Shown here: positions 44,924 to 57,147 of the stretch, piece by piece | Position numbering within the stretch: position 1 is the stretch's first letter | Layout of the letters: each line of letters starts with the position of its first letter | Assembly (NCBI GenBank): GCA_019916065.1 | Contig: CM034239.1 | Location: 36,728,419 to 36,792,418, forward strand | From: Vitellaria paradoxa | Lineage: Eukaryota > Streptophyta > Magnoliopsida > Ericales > Sapotaceae | Length of the DNA: 64,000 bases | Direction of reading: 5' to 3' | Position numbers and translations under genes: made by a program | Notes under the pieces: generated by a model | What the model saw: the letters and a program-made list of their open reading frames with translations, nothing else | What the model was told of the DNA's origin: nothing | Databases searched by the model: none

Positions 44924-47900
44924 TGATGGCCAGTTATGAGTTGTTTTGAAACGATCATCAGTTGTTTTGAAACGATCATCAGCAATAGCATGGTGGGAAG
45001 GGGGGAGAGAGAGAGAGAGAGAGATAGAGAATCAAAAGAATTAGATGATGGTTTATGGCCAGTTATGCGTTGTTTTAAAATGCCAAATTGGCAATAAAGT
45101 TAGAAATCTGGTTCCCTCTCCTCTCTCTCTCTCTCTCTCTCTATACCCATATTTAAAAGTTTATATCCAATGAGATGGAATAAAATCATACCACTGCATG
45201 CTGACAAAAAGCCCCAAAATTCAGTCCACCTTTGGTCCCAAACGCAGTATAAGATATGGACCAGATAATTAATATCCTATCCACTGGAAGCAGCCTTTTG
45301 GTACTGGTTAACTAAATTATATTCAATAGATTATCAAAGAAAAAGTAGTAGTTTGGAAATTTGAAGGCTTAGCTTAACAATCATTGGGAAGCAGAATAAA
45401 CCGTGTGCCTCCTATATATATATATATATATATATATATGATAAGCAAACTTGCAAGAATGTATGTAAACAACCGTGATCTACTCCAAGAAATGAAGTAA
45501 TGAGAATAGAAAGGTGCACCTTTTTTTGTTTGATAGCTGTTCGAGACTGGTACTTCCCTCTTTCTTCCCTCCCTGCTCTTACCAATGCCAGTTTTTCCTC
45601 CTTGCTCAGCTTCTTCTTTATATGGGCCTTATTTCCATATACAAGTATGTCAGAAATATTTCTGCTAGGATGATATAAGCAACAGAGGAAACATAGAGGA
45701 AAAGGATTCCAGGCATCTGATGACTCTTTATCATATTGGACATATTATTTATTTTTTTTTTTTTTAATAAATGCATATTGAGCATATTTTTTGATAAATG
45801 CATATCAGGCATATTGTTGCAGAATGACATAAGATAAAAGGAAAATTAAAAAGATAGAGAAAGCTCACTTCAAGTTTGGCGGGATCCACTCTCTTAGCAC
45901 TTAGTTGATCAGAACTTGGAACCCTAGAAGCTGTTGAGTTGGGATCTGAACAATTTCTTAATAACCCATGTTGAGTCAAAGCAATCCTAGCTTCCTTCTT
46001 TGCCTAAACAAAATAGAAGACAATTCAAAAAGTAAGAAGCACCCCCAAAACCATGTATAACATCATTGAAACAATCAAGAATGACGTGTTTCGCTACATG
46101 AAATTGTTATGTTTTAACTAGTTCTTATTTTTATGGTTGTACTAAAAGATTCACATTGGAGGCATAGATTTTCAAATTGGTTCAGCAATGACAGATAAAT
46201 ATACCTTTAGTTCTTTGATTCGTTGGAAGTCCTCATTGGAAAGGATACCATCTACTGTGTCAGATGAGTCGTGCTTCTGCTTCACTCCCGCTAATCTTTT
46301 TAAAGCCCGAAGGCTTGTATCAGCAGCATTCAGCTGTCCATCAAAATCAGAAAACTTCCTCTTGTGTGCTCTCCCAACATCATTATGGGTGTCGCTGTGC
46401 AAAACCTTGGATTTTTCATGCTCATCGTTGTCCTCCATCTCATCAACAACACTGTCATTGTCAGTATCAGCATCATCAATGTCACCCTTGTCACTCACAT
46501 AACTGTCATTCTCAATACTATTACCATCATCTTCATCTTCATCTTCAGCAATTTCATCGTCCTCTTGCACTTCATCATCTGCCTTTTCTGTTTCTACATC
46601 AGTACCAACACCATCGCTGCTACCAACACTATCACCATCATCGCTAGCGTCACCATCCTTTTCAACAGCACCTACCTCTTTATCATCCTCAGAAGAGAAT
46701 CCATATCCATTAGAATTTTCATCATCACCGCTACCACCAGTGTTGTCATTGTCATCATCCCCTTGTAACAATTCAACACCAGGGACATTACTAGCAACAT
46801 TCACTTCCCCAAATGCCTTTGGCCTTGCTTTTGGATCAACAGGGCGGCCACGGTCCTTCTTAACTAGAAGCGACGGGCAAACCTGCAATGCAACTACATA
46901 AGTCTTACTAAATGGACCTTTCAAAAAAAAAAAATGAAAACAGAAGGTCATCCTGAACAGCAAACCCTCCCCAACCTCCCAAGAAAATCTACAAACATTG
47001 AGACCAAAGCAAACTTCTCTTTTAATACCTCTCTGAATAAAGTCATAAGTGAACGAGCAGCTGATGAAACAGACTTCTCATGTGACTTCCTATACAAGAC
47101 AAGATCTTGCAGCAAATCTTCAGTCATCAACTAATCGGCACAAAACCAAGAAAAAAAAAACGAAGTTATGGAAAAAGGAAATGAGATCAAGTAATTGAAT
47201 CTGAAAATTAAAGCAAATACATAGACAACAATGAGTAAAAGCTTGTCTAAGACTAATATAAAAACAAGCCTATCAAAATAATGGAAGCAAATTACCCAAA
47301 AAAATAAATAAATAAATAATGGAGGGAAAAATATACCAAAGGCATTCGCATGCATATCTCTCTGGCCACATTCAGTCCAACTGTGATAGCCTGAAAAAAA
47401 CCAGGCGTAAAGTAAATTCACTGCCACGTGGGAAAATTACAAGTATAAGCAATAAAGTTAAATGTACCTCTGTGCGAGATCGATCGTGGACAAACTGATT
47501 GACTATTTGTTTGAATAACGGTTCAACTGCATCTGGCGGCACCTATTCAAAACAAGATTTTATTTATGAGCAATAATCTACACTATGAAACCTTTCAAAT
47601 AATAACATAGGATGTCAAAGGTTAATATTGGAACATAAAGATATAAACGTGAACCTATTCGTTTGAAGAACTATGAATGCAAGTCATAAATACAAGCAAG
47701 CAAAATTTTACCATATCATGGCAGGCCTGCACAGCTGCTGCAAGTAAACTTGTAACATCACGTTGATGGGGCTGCAAGAGCAACATGGTCATATTTAAAA
47801 AATAACAAAATGGGAGATTAATGAATAGCTGCATGTCAAATAGCACACCTGAACATATTTCTGAAGGAATGGATAGAAATTCAGTAAAATCAATCGGTGA

Positions 47901-50900
47901 AGCCCCACTGTTCGAGCAATTACTTTCAGCATCATCATTTTGACCTGCAGAAGTGAGCAAAAACTACATATGTTGAACACAGTATTTATTTAGAAGTTGT
48001 GAACCATGAAACTTGAAGTTCAATACTGATGTAAAGAAACTGGCACAGAACATAACTAAAAATCTTTTTTCATTGACTAGTAAAGTCAAAGTTTAGTTCA
48101 TCAAGAAGAAGAAACTCAGAGATATATCTTTTTCAAAAGTTGTTCCTTCTTTGGTCTACAATGTTTTTGTGATTCATATTGCTCATGCATTATGCTAGAT
48201 TTGCTACAAATACTAGTCAGGGAAGTGGTTGTAAATCAAGAAAATCGATGCAAAGGAACAGCTAGGCAAAAGGATCTTGCTTCACAAACTGACATACAAA
48301 TCAAATAAAATTGCAAGTACAAAGCAATCTAGAAATATGAAGTCCATTGGTACATAAACAAATGATGAATCCACAGCTAGATAAATAAAATAAAGGGAAA
48401 AAAAACTGTGCAAATTTTCCAAAGCATAAATTCTCTAGCTTGGTATTTAATAATAATTTTTGTTCTCCTAGCACACAAATCCAGTTGGACAGTTGCTTTC
48501 AGATGCACACATCTTTCAACTTCCCCATTGCCTCCATAACTCAGTGACGGCCCACTCACTTTTTTTCCATCCACAACTCCTCAAACTCCATCCCCCGAAA
48601 TTAAATTTAATCGTCATCATCTTGAGATTGGCATGCCCGCAAGAAATAAATACACCAATAAACATCCCAAATAGCCAGACAAGCAAAAGAAAATCTAGAC
48701 CACAAAAAACAACAGAAAGAAATGGAGAAGGGGGCAAAATTTTCACTAGAACCAAAAACTAAGACTCAACAAAATGAAAATTATTCTTTTAAAAAAGGAT
48801 GCCAATTCAAACATTGAGGGAAAGTAAAAAGACTAAATACCTCAAACCGTTCCTTGCAAGCTTGAAGGCGAGAAAAGAGCTTCTCTGCAAATCCCTGCAG
48901 AGCATATATCATTTAGAAATTATTTTATGCGCACATAATTAAACTAACAACTTATAAAAATACCATAACTAGCAAAACCTGTGCATCTTTCAGATGATTA
49001 AGTGGTGAATAGTAGTTTGAATTCCTGTTTTCTGATGATGCTCGTTGCTGCCTTTTCATGCTACGAATGGCACGCTGTAATTTTGCCTTCTTTTTCTTCT
49101 TGCTAGAAGTTGTACCTTTGTGGTGTGCCTAAAAATTCAATAAAATATAGTATCACAAATTAAGTTGATGTGCATTTCATATATTTCAGAAAGCTAAAAA
49201 GAGTTCAGCAAGAAAAGTGCTGATTTTTTTCTATCTCGTTTATTTTCAAAAGATAAATAAGACCACACAAACTAACAGATATTTCCTAAAATCTGGTGCT
49301 ATGAAAACATGCCAAAATTCTGATGACTAAAAAATCAAACATAAAGCTTAAAGTTCAACCGCAGTTGGAGCAGCACTTAAGCCAGCTGATAATATTTTAG
49401 AAAGAATATAGTACACAAGAGTCAGTTACTCAACATGTCCAGGGGAAGCTCATAAACCTAACTTAAAAAAAAAATTCTTCGTATTACAAGTGAAAAAAAA
49501 AACCTTATAGATAGCCTCTTTGCTAAGAAGAACTTGTGGATGTTGAGTATCCAAATCATCTTCACTGCTTGAACCATCACTATCATCATCATCTTCTTCA
49601 ATATTCTCATAATCAAGAAGAAATGATAGAGCAGCAATCATGATCCTGAGAGAAACAAGATAAAAAATAGCCTACTTAGATTCAAGATTGGAAGTAACAT
49701 GCCAAACATCTAAGATAAATGCATACCTCGACAATGGATGAAAACATGCTGTACATATTGCGTTCGCTGTCCTATCATCAAACCATACCTTTCTCCTATG
49801 AAGATCACACAAAGTGATAAGGGAACGTTTCGCTTTTGCTTCGTCCTCTTGCTAACATGACATTAAAATTTATACATTAAAGATCTCTAGAACAAATAAT
49901 TTCAAATGTCAATGTCATAGAAGCGATTTAGAAAAAACTATTACCAACCTGCAGCATTGCAAACAAGATATTTTGGAGAGCCCGATTTTTAGCTTCATTC
50001 TTGTGCTTCTGATTTATGCGCTTAATGCTTTGAACAACATGTGAGAAAGACAATTTTCTCAGAGCTCTATCACCTAATGTTTGAAGCTCCATGAACAATG
50101 AAAGGGTCTCCCCAATATCAAGTATCTATCAGAGAGACATTCTCATCAAACTCAAATAAAAATCATAAACAACCATAAATGTTTAATTTCTACAACAGCA
50201 TATGGCAAGAAAAAAATAAATAAATAAAAATTGGAACTTTGATCTCATATGCTCTACAATTATTATTTTTTCCTTCAATTTTCTTCTCAAAAAACTCCCT
50301 GCAACTAGGCTAAGTTAAATCAAGCAAAGTCCTTTATTTTCTGAATGATCCAACCAATTAAAACAATCATTACCAACGTCATCTCAGCAACCAACCAATT
50401 GCCACTCTTTATAATTCAAGTTACATAGGGTTAGATTTGCAGAAGTAAATAAGGTACTGAAGAAAAAAAGATGAAGATATGAAAAACTGTAGGTCCATAT
50501 GGCATTTTGATTGAAGCTTGGAAGTGCCTAGGGAATGATGGGATAAATTGGTTGACTAAGTTATTTAACAAGATATTGCATACCAATAAGTTAACTAACG
50601 AACGGAGGAAAAGTATAGTCCCTATATATAAGAATAAAGGAGACATCCAATAGTGTAACAACTACTACGGCATTATACTTATGAGTCCCACTATGGAATA
50701 TTGGGAGAGAGTGATTGAGACTAGGTTAAGATATGTGACAAAAATATCAGCGAGCCAATTTGGTTTTATGCCTGGAAAATCAACTATAGAGGCTATTTTC
50801 CTAATAAAAATATTGATAGGGTTCCAAGAGATTTTATGGTGGATGTTGGGAGGGAAAAAAAATGTGTTGCGATGAAAGTGATCAACGACATACAAAACAA

Positions 50901-53900
50901 AGCAGATGCTAGTGTAAGAACTATTGAAGGTGATGCATATAATTTTCCAATTATAATTGGTCTACACCAAATATCCTATTTAAGCCATTATCACAGAGTA
51001 TTGGGCCATTAAAAAGAAACACCCTTGTAAGATGAGGGTAGTAAAAATGAAAATGCTAAAATAGATATATAATAATACAAAAAAAAGATAGAATAAAAAA
51101 AATGAATATATCCAAAATAAAATTGAGGTGGCACCAATAGAAGATAAGTTAAGAGAAAGTCATTTAAAATGGTTTGATTTAAAATGGTTTGCTCATATCC
51201 AACATAAACTTAGACATGCACCAGTAAGGAAAAGTATGTTGATCCAAATAGAAAGGGTAAAGAAGACAAAGGAAAACCTAAGATTAAATGGACGAAAATT
51301 GATGGGATCATATATAGGAGGAGTTCACAATTTTCAAATTTATTCTTTAGGTTTTTTATTATTAGTTGTATTTCCAATTATTGGGATTTTATTATAATTC
51401 TATTTGATTTCCTTAATTTAGAAATGCCTGTTAGGGTAAGCCCATTTAAAGGCAGGTGTATTTGATTCACTAACTTTTTTATGAATGAATAATTATTGAA
51501 TTTAATTGATTAGTTGTAATTTAGTTTAGATTTTGTCTCTTCTCTCTTTTTGTTCTCTCACCACGTTCTAAATCATAAATTGGGAGGAAAGACTTAATTT
51601 TTATATAACCTCAGAAAAAACATAACACATGACAAACTTGAATAGAGGAAAAGGATTTATGCAACCAACCCCAACTAATTTGAAGACTTTGCTGAGTTGA
51701 GTTGTATTTTTTTTTTTAATAAATAAAAGAACTTTATTGCAAAAGGAACAAGTCCATTACCAAAAAAAAAGGAAGGGGATGCCAAGTACAAAGACCCACC
51801 CCTAGCTCAAAGTGAACGTTCAACAAAATTAACAAAAGATTCTATATCTGGATCATTCCCACTTTCACCAAACTATATAATTGATGCCAAAAAATACTTC
51901 TAATCACTGTTACTCGGACTCTTCACTTTAGAGTGAAGTACCCGTGTCAACATGACATGGCACCGACATGGGTGTGGGATCCGTGTCAAATGTGGTGAAA
52001 TTTCTTCAAATACGTTTGGTTTTAGAAGAGATAAAAGTTGGGTTTAAGAAATCTTTTGGATAACATGTAATGCCAAACTCTTTTGGTCTTTCATAATATA
52101 AAAAGATAAAAATTCCAAATTAGCTTTTGTAATTTACTTCTTGAATGAATTTTTATTTTTAAGTTCGTTCTTAGACATCTCTTTATTTTTAAGTTCCCAA
52201 TAAATTAATTACATAAATGTAATTGATTAAATTCATTCAAACTTTTGTCTTCTGTGCGTACACGCTACACTGTTACATTTTAAGTCACATGTCTCAAATA
52301 AGTAAAATTAACATACTCACATAATTGCTTAATAAGAAATCTCTTGAGACTTTTGCTCTTCTGTTTGTGTATCAAATATAAAGAGAGAGAGTCACTAGAG
52401 TATTAAAGGTGTATTATTTAATTTTTTTTTTTTTTTTTTTTTTTTTTAGTGATAGTTTACTTGCATGAGTATTTAGACATTTTTTCCATGTGTCGTATCC
52501 CCATACCTGTATCCAAAATTTAGACACTTTTTAAGCCGAGTCCCCGTATCCTAAAATGTAGATAATAGGCGAATCCGACATCTGGATACACACCTAAGTC
52601 CGACACCCGCACCCAAGTCCGAGCAACATAGCTTCTAATTCTATATGAATTCAATTTCGTATCTTAAAAAATTCTACGATTCCTTTCTCTCCAAATGAGC
52701 CATAACAGACAGAAAATAACCATCTTCCAAGCCTTTCTTTGCTGTCTCCTCAACTTTGTATCCCAACATGAACAAAAAAGGCCCTTTGAGTCCTTTGGGA
52801 GAACCATTGAATAACAAAGCTTGAAAGCAAAAGATTCCAAAATTGCTTTGTCCAACTGCAATGAATAAACAGATGATCTATTCTTTCTCTTTGATTCTTG
52901 CAAAGGCAGCATTTGTTCACCAAAGTAATGCCTCTCTTCTCCCTCTAATCAAACATCATACAAAAAAAAAGCCACTTTTGCAGTCACTTTCCCAGTCCAA
53001 ATCTTTCTCCAAGGGAACCCAAAATCAGTATTCCCACCTAGAATTTTATAAAATGACTTGACTACAAACTTTCCACTTTTGGATCCCATCCAAGTCCGTT
53101 CCATCCACCGGTTTTCTCAATTCAAAAAAAATCCAAAAGTGCCACATATTGATTGTTTCCTAGTTGTTAAGATTCTCACAGAGAGCCACATCCCTGTCCC
53201 ACACCGACCCCCTTCAAGTTACACAATGTGACACCATTGCTTCCTTGTCCACTGATAGATAATAAAGATCAGGGCAGAGATCCTCCGAGTTACCTTATAG
53301 ATTCCACTTGTACTTCCAAAACTTAATTCTAGTACCACTCCCCAGCTGCCACCCAATATACTCCTTAAAAATTGACCATCCTTTGCGAATGTTAATCCAA
53401 AGACTGGATCCAATGGCCATTTGCCGCAAATGTGTACACCATTCCCCCCAATCTGCTCTACATTTGAGAAACCTTCTACCACACTCTGTCTTGCTCGCAC
53501 ACATATCCACCACATAAGAAATCCAGCACATATATCCACCACATAAGAAATCCATGTCAAGCATGTTGAGTTGAATTGTATTGCAATTGATGGTTTGCCA
53601 CATTTAATCTAAATGGTTCAATTCGGCTAAAAACATAATTTTGCAAACATAAAGCTTTTAAGAGGACTATAAATTTGTTAAACCTTGCCACTGATGACCA
53701 GAATAATATGACAATGATTACATGCTGGAATTGAGATTTCACACTACTAATTTAAATATTCCTCGCTAAGAAAATAACTGCAAACACAAAGCTTGCACAA
53801 CAATCTAGTGATACCTTGCGATTGACGAGGAGAATCAAAGCTTTTGTAATATGGTCCCGAAGCGATGACGGAAGCGTCTTCGCGGCGGAGCTGAAAAAAT

Positions 53901-54234
53901 CAGCAAGTTGTTTGGGGAACTGAGAGAGTTGTTTAGGGTAAAATGGGGTGACCTGGGCCAAGAACATGGTTAGGTCACCGAGGTGCTTCGCGACAGTGGA
54001 GTCACTGCCGATACCGCTGATGGAGGTGAAGTTTAAAGCCGCCTGTTGCTGAAAGAGCTCGAGAGACGACTTGAATTGACCATAGACGAGGGTGAGCTCG
54101 GTCAAGTACCCTTCGGGGTCGCACTTCATTTTTGATTGCATCGCCGGAAGGCTCAGCTTCTCGGCTGTCAGACCCGAGGCTGAAAGTACTTCCGGCGATA
54201 TCTCCGGCATAGTGTGTCGAGGCGTCGCCGACAT
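43612..54234 (-). CDS. SDA1: SDA1 homologue, complete 15-exon gene, 841 aa
   Basis: SDA1 is a conserved nucleolar/nuclear factor needed for 60S subunit maturation and export. Exons, in transcript order: 54234-53815, 50125-49949, 49851-49727, 49645-49504, 49128-48979, 48894-48841, 47944-47849, 47771-47712, 47542-47468, 47390-47337, 47130-47029, 46882-46205, 46003-45869, 45627-45520, 43761-43612. All junctions are GT-AG and in phase; the sum is 2,526 nt. The N-terminus has LQSK-like MQSKMKCDPEGY (to residue 43) and HVTPFYPKQL-like QVTPFYPKQLSQFPKQL. The middle carries LRKLSFSHVVQSIKR and FDDRTANAICTACFHPLS. Exon 12 holds KKDRGRPVDPKARPKAFGE followed by about 120 very acidic residues. The C-terminus is basic (GKQFRGRKAWK). 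Introns 1 and 14 carry transposons. Product length matches plant SDA1 (about 800 aa). No damaging change is visible. Confidence 0.95.
44466..44894. mobile_element. MITE in the last SDA1 intron
   Basis: CTGAAGTTACATTTGATTGG at 44466 is inverted at the right as CCAGCCAAATGTAACCTCAG (to 44894). Subterminal motifs ATTCTACCA and GAGAATG recur in both halves. Non-coding, 429 bp. No clear target duplication, partly because a GA microsatellite follows directly. Confidence 0.6.
44893..45143. repeat. GA/CT microsatellites and a tandem 21-mer
   Basis: (GA)n at about 44893-44923 and 45003-45030, (CT)n at about 45118-45143. Between them GTTGTTTTGAAACGATCATCA occurs twice in perfect tandem (44940-44960 and 44961-44981), and GGCCAGTTATG occurs near 44928 and 45057. 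All inside SDA1 intron 14. Confidence 0.85.
45413..45439. repeat. (TA)n microsatellite
   Basis: Uninterrupted TA run in SDA1 intron 14, 80 bp downstream of exon 14. Confidence 0.9.
50489..51706 (+). mobile_element. RTE-type LINE remnant, antisense in SDA1 intron 1
   Basis: Plus-strand reverse transcriptase fragments: VGPYGILIEAWKCLGNDGI, then a TAG, then the ERVIETRLRYVT and QFGFMPGKSTIEAIF motifs at 50700-50820, then SVRTIEGDAYNFPI in another frame near 50910. C-terminal pieces (VAPIEDKLRESHLKWF, then HAPVRKSMLIQIERVKKTK) lie at 51128-51270, and the 3'-terminal block matching GGATTTATGCAACCAACCCC is near 51650-51680. Many frame breaks and an internal deletion around 51000. About 51310-51600 looks like unrelated LTR-like sequence inserted before the 3' end. 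Non-functional. Confidence 0.75.
51707..53480 (-). mobile_element. L1-type LINE 3' remnant in SDA1 intron 1
   Basis: On the minus strand, frames at 53480-53220 (SLWINIRKGWSIFKEYIGW, GSGTRIKFWKYKWNL) and 52912-52664 (AWKMVIFCLLWLIWRERNRR) correspond to the zinc-knuckle-like C-terminal domain after plant L1 reverse transcriptases. The 3' end reads GCAATAAAGTTCTTTTATTT followed by poly(A), seen as a T-run at 51707-51718. The reverse transcriptase core is absent (5' truncated), and stops and shifts are frequent. A hAT-like element (51905-52631) is inserted in its 3' UTR. Confidence 0.75.
51905..52631. mobile_element. hAT-like TIR element with 8-bp target duplication
   Basis: CTTCTAAT at 51897-51904 and again at 52632-52639 is a perfect 8-bp target duplication. 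The element begins CACTGTTACTCGGACTC and ends with the inverted form GTCCGAGCAACATAG. Subterminal GTGTC-rich motifs (CCGTGTC, GACACC, CCGACA) recur in both halves. No coding capacity; a poly(T) tract sits at about 52421-52447. The termini match the widespread non-autonomous TGTTGCTCGGACTC repeats seen in other dicots. Confidence 0.8.
53503..53554. repeat. two-copy tandem repeat, about 28 bp
   Basis: CACATATCCACCACATAAGA followed by AATCCAG is repeated at once as CACATATATCCACCACATAA then GAAATCCA, between the LINE remnant and SDA1 exon 1. Confidence 0.8.
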
Positions 54235-55246
54235 GGTTGCTTGGCTGGCTCCCTCTTTTTTCGTCTAGAATTCGCAGGGCAGATGGTCGAAGATTTAGAA
54301 AACCCTAGACAGAGCTCCGTTTTTTGAATTCACCGCTGAATTTTTAGGCCCGACATAATTCTGGGTGACGGAATGAACCCATATGTTCCTATTGGTATAT
54401 TTTCCTATTTGTTTATTACTTTTTTATTTATTTTTATAAAATTTTAAATATTAACAATAATAACATATTTGATAAATTTATTTTTTTTATTTTCAGAAAA
54501 AAATAAAAACTTATTTGAAAACTTAAGACCAAAATATAAGCAAAAAAATAATATTTTAATTGTATTTTTTGTAAGCAATTTGTCAACTTTAAAACTCAAC
54601 ATTTTGTCAATTTTGGCCGCATCATATTTAGATAATTTATTTTATCCTAATATTTCATTAAATTAGGTTTTTTTTTAAATAAAAATTTATAACTAATTAC
54701 GATTAAAATAATAAATTATTATTAAGATGATTTATTTTATAAAATTAAAAAATATTTATCAATAAATAATAATTATATATTAAATTAATTTATTTTATTA
54801 ATATTAAAATTAACTATAATTAAAATAATAAACCAACATTAAAACTATTAACATTAAAATAAATTCTAAATAAAATAATTTAATTATTTAGTTTATTAAA
54901 TTAAAATTATTTTTAATAAATTAATTAAAATTAGTTATTATTAAAATGATTTATAATGAATTTTCAATAAATAATAATTACCTATTAAAAATGATTTTTT
55001 TGTTAAAATTTTATTAAATTAAATTATTTTTATCAGTAAAATAATAATCTACTACTAAAATATGTCCTTTATTAATTTAATTTATTAAATTAATGATTAT
55101 TAAAAATAAATATTTTATAAAATTATATTTTATTAAAATAATAATTATATTATATTATATATTTTTTTAAAAACAAGTGTGCATATTTATCAAAATGTGT
55201 CTTATTATTTTTTATGAACTCTTGTCATATATTTGTCAAATATTTT
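54235..55246. other. SDA1 upstream flank, then AT-rich repeat
   Basis: 54235-54350 is the presumptive 5' UTR and promoter, with no clear TATA box. About 54440-55190 is AT-rich and related to the TIR element at 42341: AACATTTTGTCAATTTT here versus AACATTTTATCAATTCT there, both followed by CATCATATT and AATTTATTTTAT-like sequence. Confidence 0.5.
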
Positions 55247-55619
55247 AGGGATAATTATTTTTTTATCTTTGTCATTAAGGCGAAAATCATTTATGCATTT
55301 TAAATTTTAAAAACTTACAGTTGCATTACTTGTACTTTGGGCTAAAGTAAAATTATAAACGGTGTTAAATTTTTAAGTGAAAAGATAAAACTATCCACTA
55401 AAAACTAAATAAAATGGTGTAAGTGTATACAATATAAAGTCCAATAGATATAAACACAAATTTTAAACTTACTTAGAGTAAAAACCATTATGTTTAGTAG
55501 ATTTTTTTATGTTTTCACTTTAATCCAAAGTATAAATGATATAAAAGTAAGTTTTTAAAATTTAAGGAGTATAAATGATTTTTGCCTTAAATAAAAGGGG
55601 TAAAAAGACAATTACCTCT
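55247..55619. mobile_element. MITE with long inverted arms
   Basis: The left arm AGGGATAATTATTTTTTTA, then GGCGAAAATCATTTATGCA, then TTTTAAAAACTTAC is inverted at the right (GTAAGTTTTTAAAATTTAAG, then TAAATGATTTTTGCCTTAA, then CAATTACCTCT). Arms are about 130 bp. The flanking TA on both sides is compatible with a TA target site. Non-coding. Confidence 0.65.
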
Positions 55620-55683
55620 ATATTAGTTAAAAGTGTCAAAAACTTTTCGGAATGAAATGTGTCTTAGTACTTTTATTTAATAA

Positions 55684-56367
55684 CTAGCAAATACCCGTGT
55701 AAAGCACGGACTGCCTATCTTTTAATTTGGTCTTAAAGTTTTTTTTTTTAAGTTTTTTTGTCTTGTTTTTACTAAAATTTATTTTTTTCAAAAGGTAAAA
55801 ATTAACTGTGCCTACAAGCACAAAAATATAATTTGATCTACAAATAGCTCAAATATAAATTTGTAATACAAACCTCCATAAAAATAATCTATACAGTCTT
55901 TAATAAACATATAAAATTTTATTATTTATCACAAATAAATGTTTTAGAAAAATATTTAACAAAATATGAAAAATATCAAAATAATAATGAATTGTAAAAA
56001 TGTAAAAAAAAAAAACAAAAATAAATAACAAAATAATAATGACCATTGAGTAAATTCAATAGTTAAAAATATCTCAAATTTAAATTTTTTAACTTTTTTA
56101 ATCTCAAATTCGGACACAAAGAGTGTAAAAGTATATGTGTTTACAATTTTAAGTTTTAAGTACTTTAAAATTGAAATTTTCCCATCAAAAAAATTAAAAT
56201 TTTAATTTAAATGTTTATTGTTTAAAATTAAATTTTTAAAGAATATTATTTTTAATTCTTAATTTTTAATTTGAGTACATTAAAATTAAATTTTAAATAT
56301 TATTTTTTTAAAACAAAAAAACTTAGTTAACTTTTATCATATCGATTGTTGTGTTTTATTATATAGA
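55684..56367 (-). mobile_element. non-autonomous Helitron candidate
   Basis: On the minus strand the element starts A|TCTATATAATAAAACACA at 56367. It ends with a perfect 5-bp stem, CCGTG-CTTTA-CACGG, 7 nt before CTAG|T at 55684-55687. TC start, subterminal hairpin, CTRR end and A/T flanks are the full Helitron signature. Its interior is related to 40212-40681 and 39494-39790. No Rep/helicase coding sequence. Confidence 0.6.
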
Positions 56368-56801
56368 TATAAAAAGTATTTTTAAAACATTTATAAAAAA
56401 ATATTTAATAAAGTATGAAAAAATTAAAAAATATTTTTTATATAAAGTGACCAAAAAGACAATTAAAGTAGATAGAAAAAATAATCCTGATAATTAAATA
56501 AATTTAACGGTTAAAAATATATCAAATTTAGATGCTTTAATTTCTTTATTATATATATGACACAAATAATGTAAAAAAGTATAAAAATATATGTATTTAA
56601 ATTTAATTATTAATTATTATATAATAAATTAATTATTTTTATTTAAAAATTCAACTTTTCTTTAAAAAAACAACTCTCCCAATTCCCTTACTCTCTCTTT
56701 CTCTCTCATTCTCTGTGCCCCTCCCCCTCCCTTTCTCTTCCTCTCAATCCCAACCCCTCCTTTTTCTCTCTCTCTTTCTCCCAGCAAACCCACCCTCCCG
56801 C

Positions 56802-56832
<31 letters not shown>

Positions 56833-57147
56833 TCCCCCAGCAAACCCACCATCTCAAAATGCTGCCACGCACACACATGTCCCATCAAATGGATGTGTTT
56901 TATTAAATAGATGAGTAAGACACTTATTGAAATATTTTTTATTTTTTAAAATAGACACATCTTAATTATTAACACTTACTGATTTTTTTTTTAAGATATT
57001 ACCGATACTTATCAGACACTTATTTAAATGTATCATATTATTTTTATACCATTGACTTTTCATTTAATCAGGTAGCATACATCTATAATATAAAATGAAA
57101 CACTCTATAAAACTCCTCTTTACAATCACCTACTTATATTAGGGATG
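56368..57147. other. AT-rich spacer with a C/T-rich tract
   Basis: 56486-56540 duplicates part of the Helitron interior near 56040 (AAATAAATTTAACGGTTAAA versus GAGTAAATTCAATAGTTAAA). 56690-56850 is a pyrimidine tract (CTCTCT with CCCAGCAAACCCACC twice). No gene. Confidence 0.5.

Noticed and set aside
46188..46768. Three plus-strand ORFs of 104-134 codons opposite SDA1 exon 12
   Set aside because: They are antisense shadows of Asp/Glu codons (His/Ile/Ser-rich translations) on a well supported coding exon.
53219..53603. Possible additional SDA1 exon upstream of exon 2
   Set aside because: Exon 1 and exon 2 join in phase without it, and the sequence matches LINE C-terminal domains.
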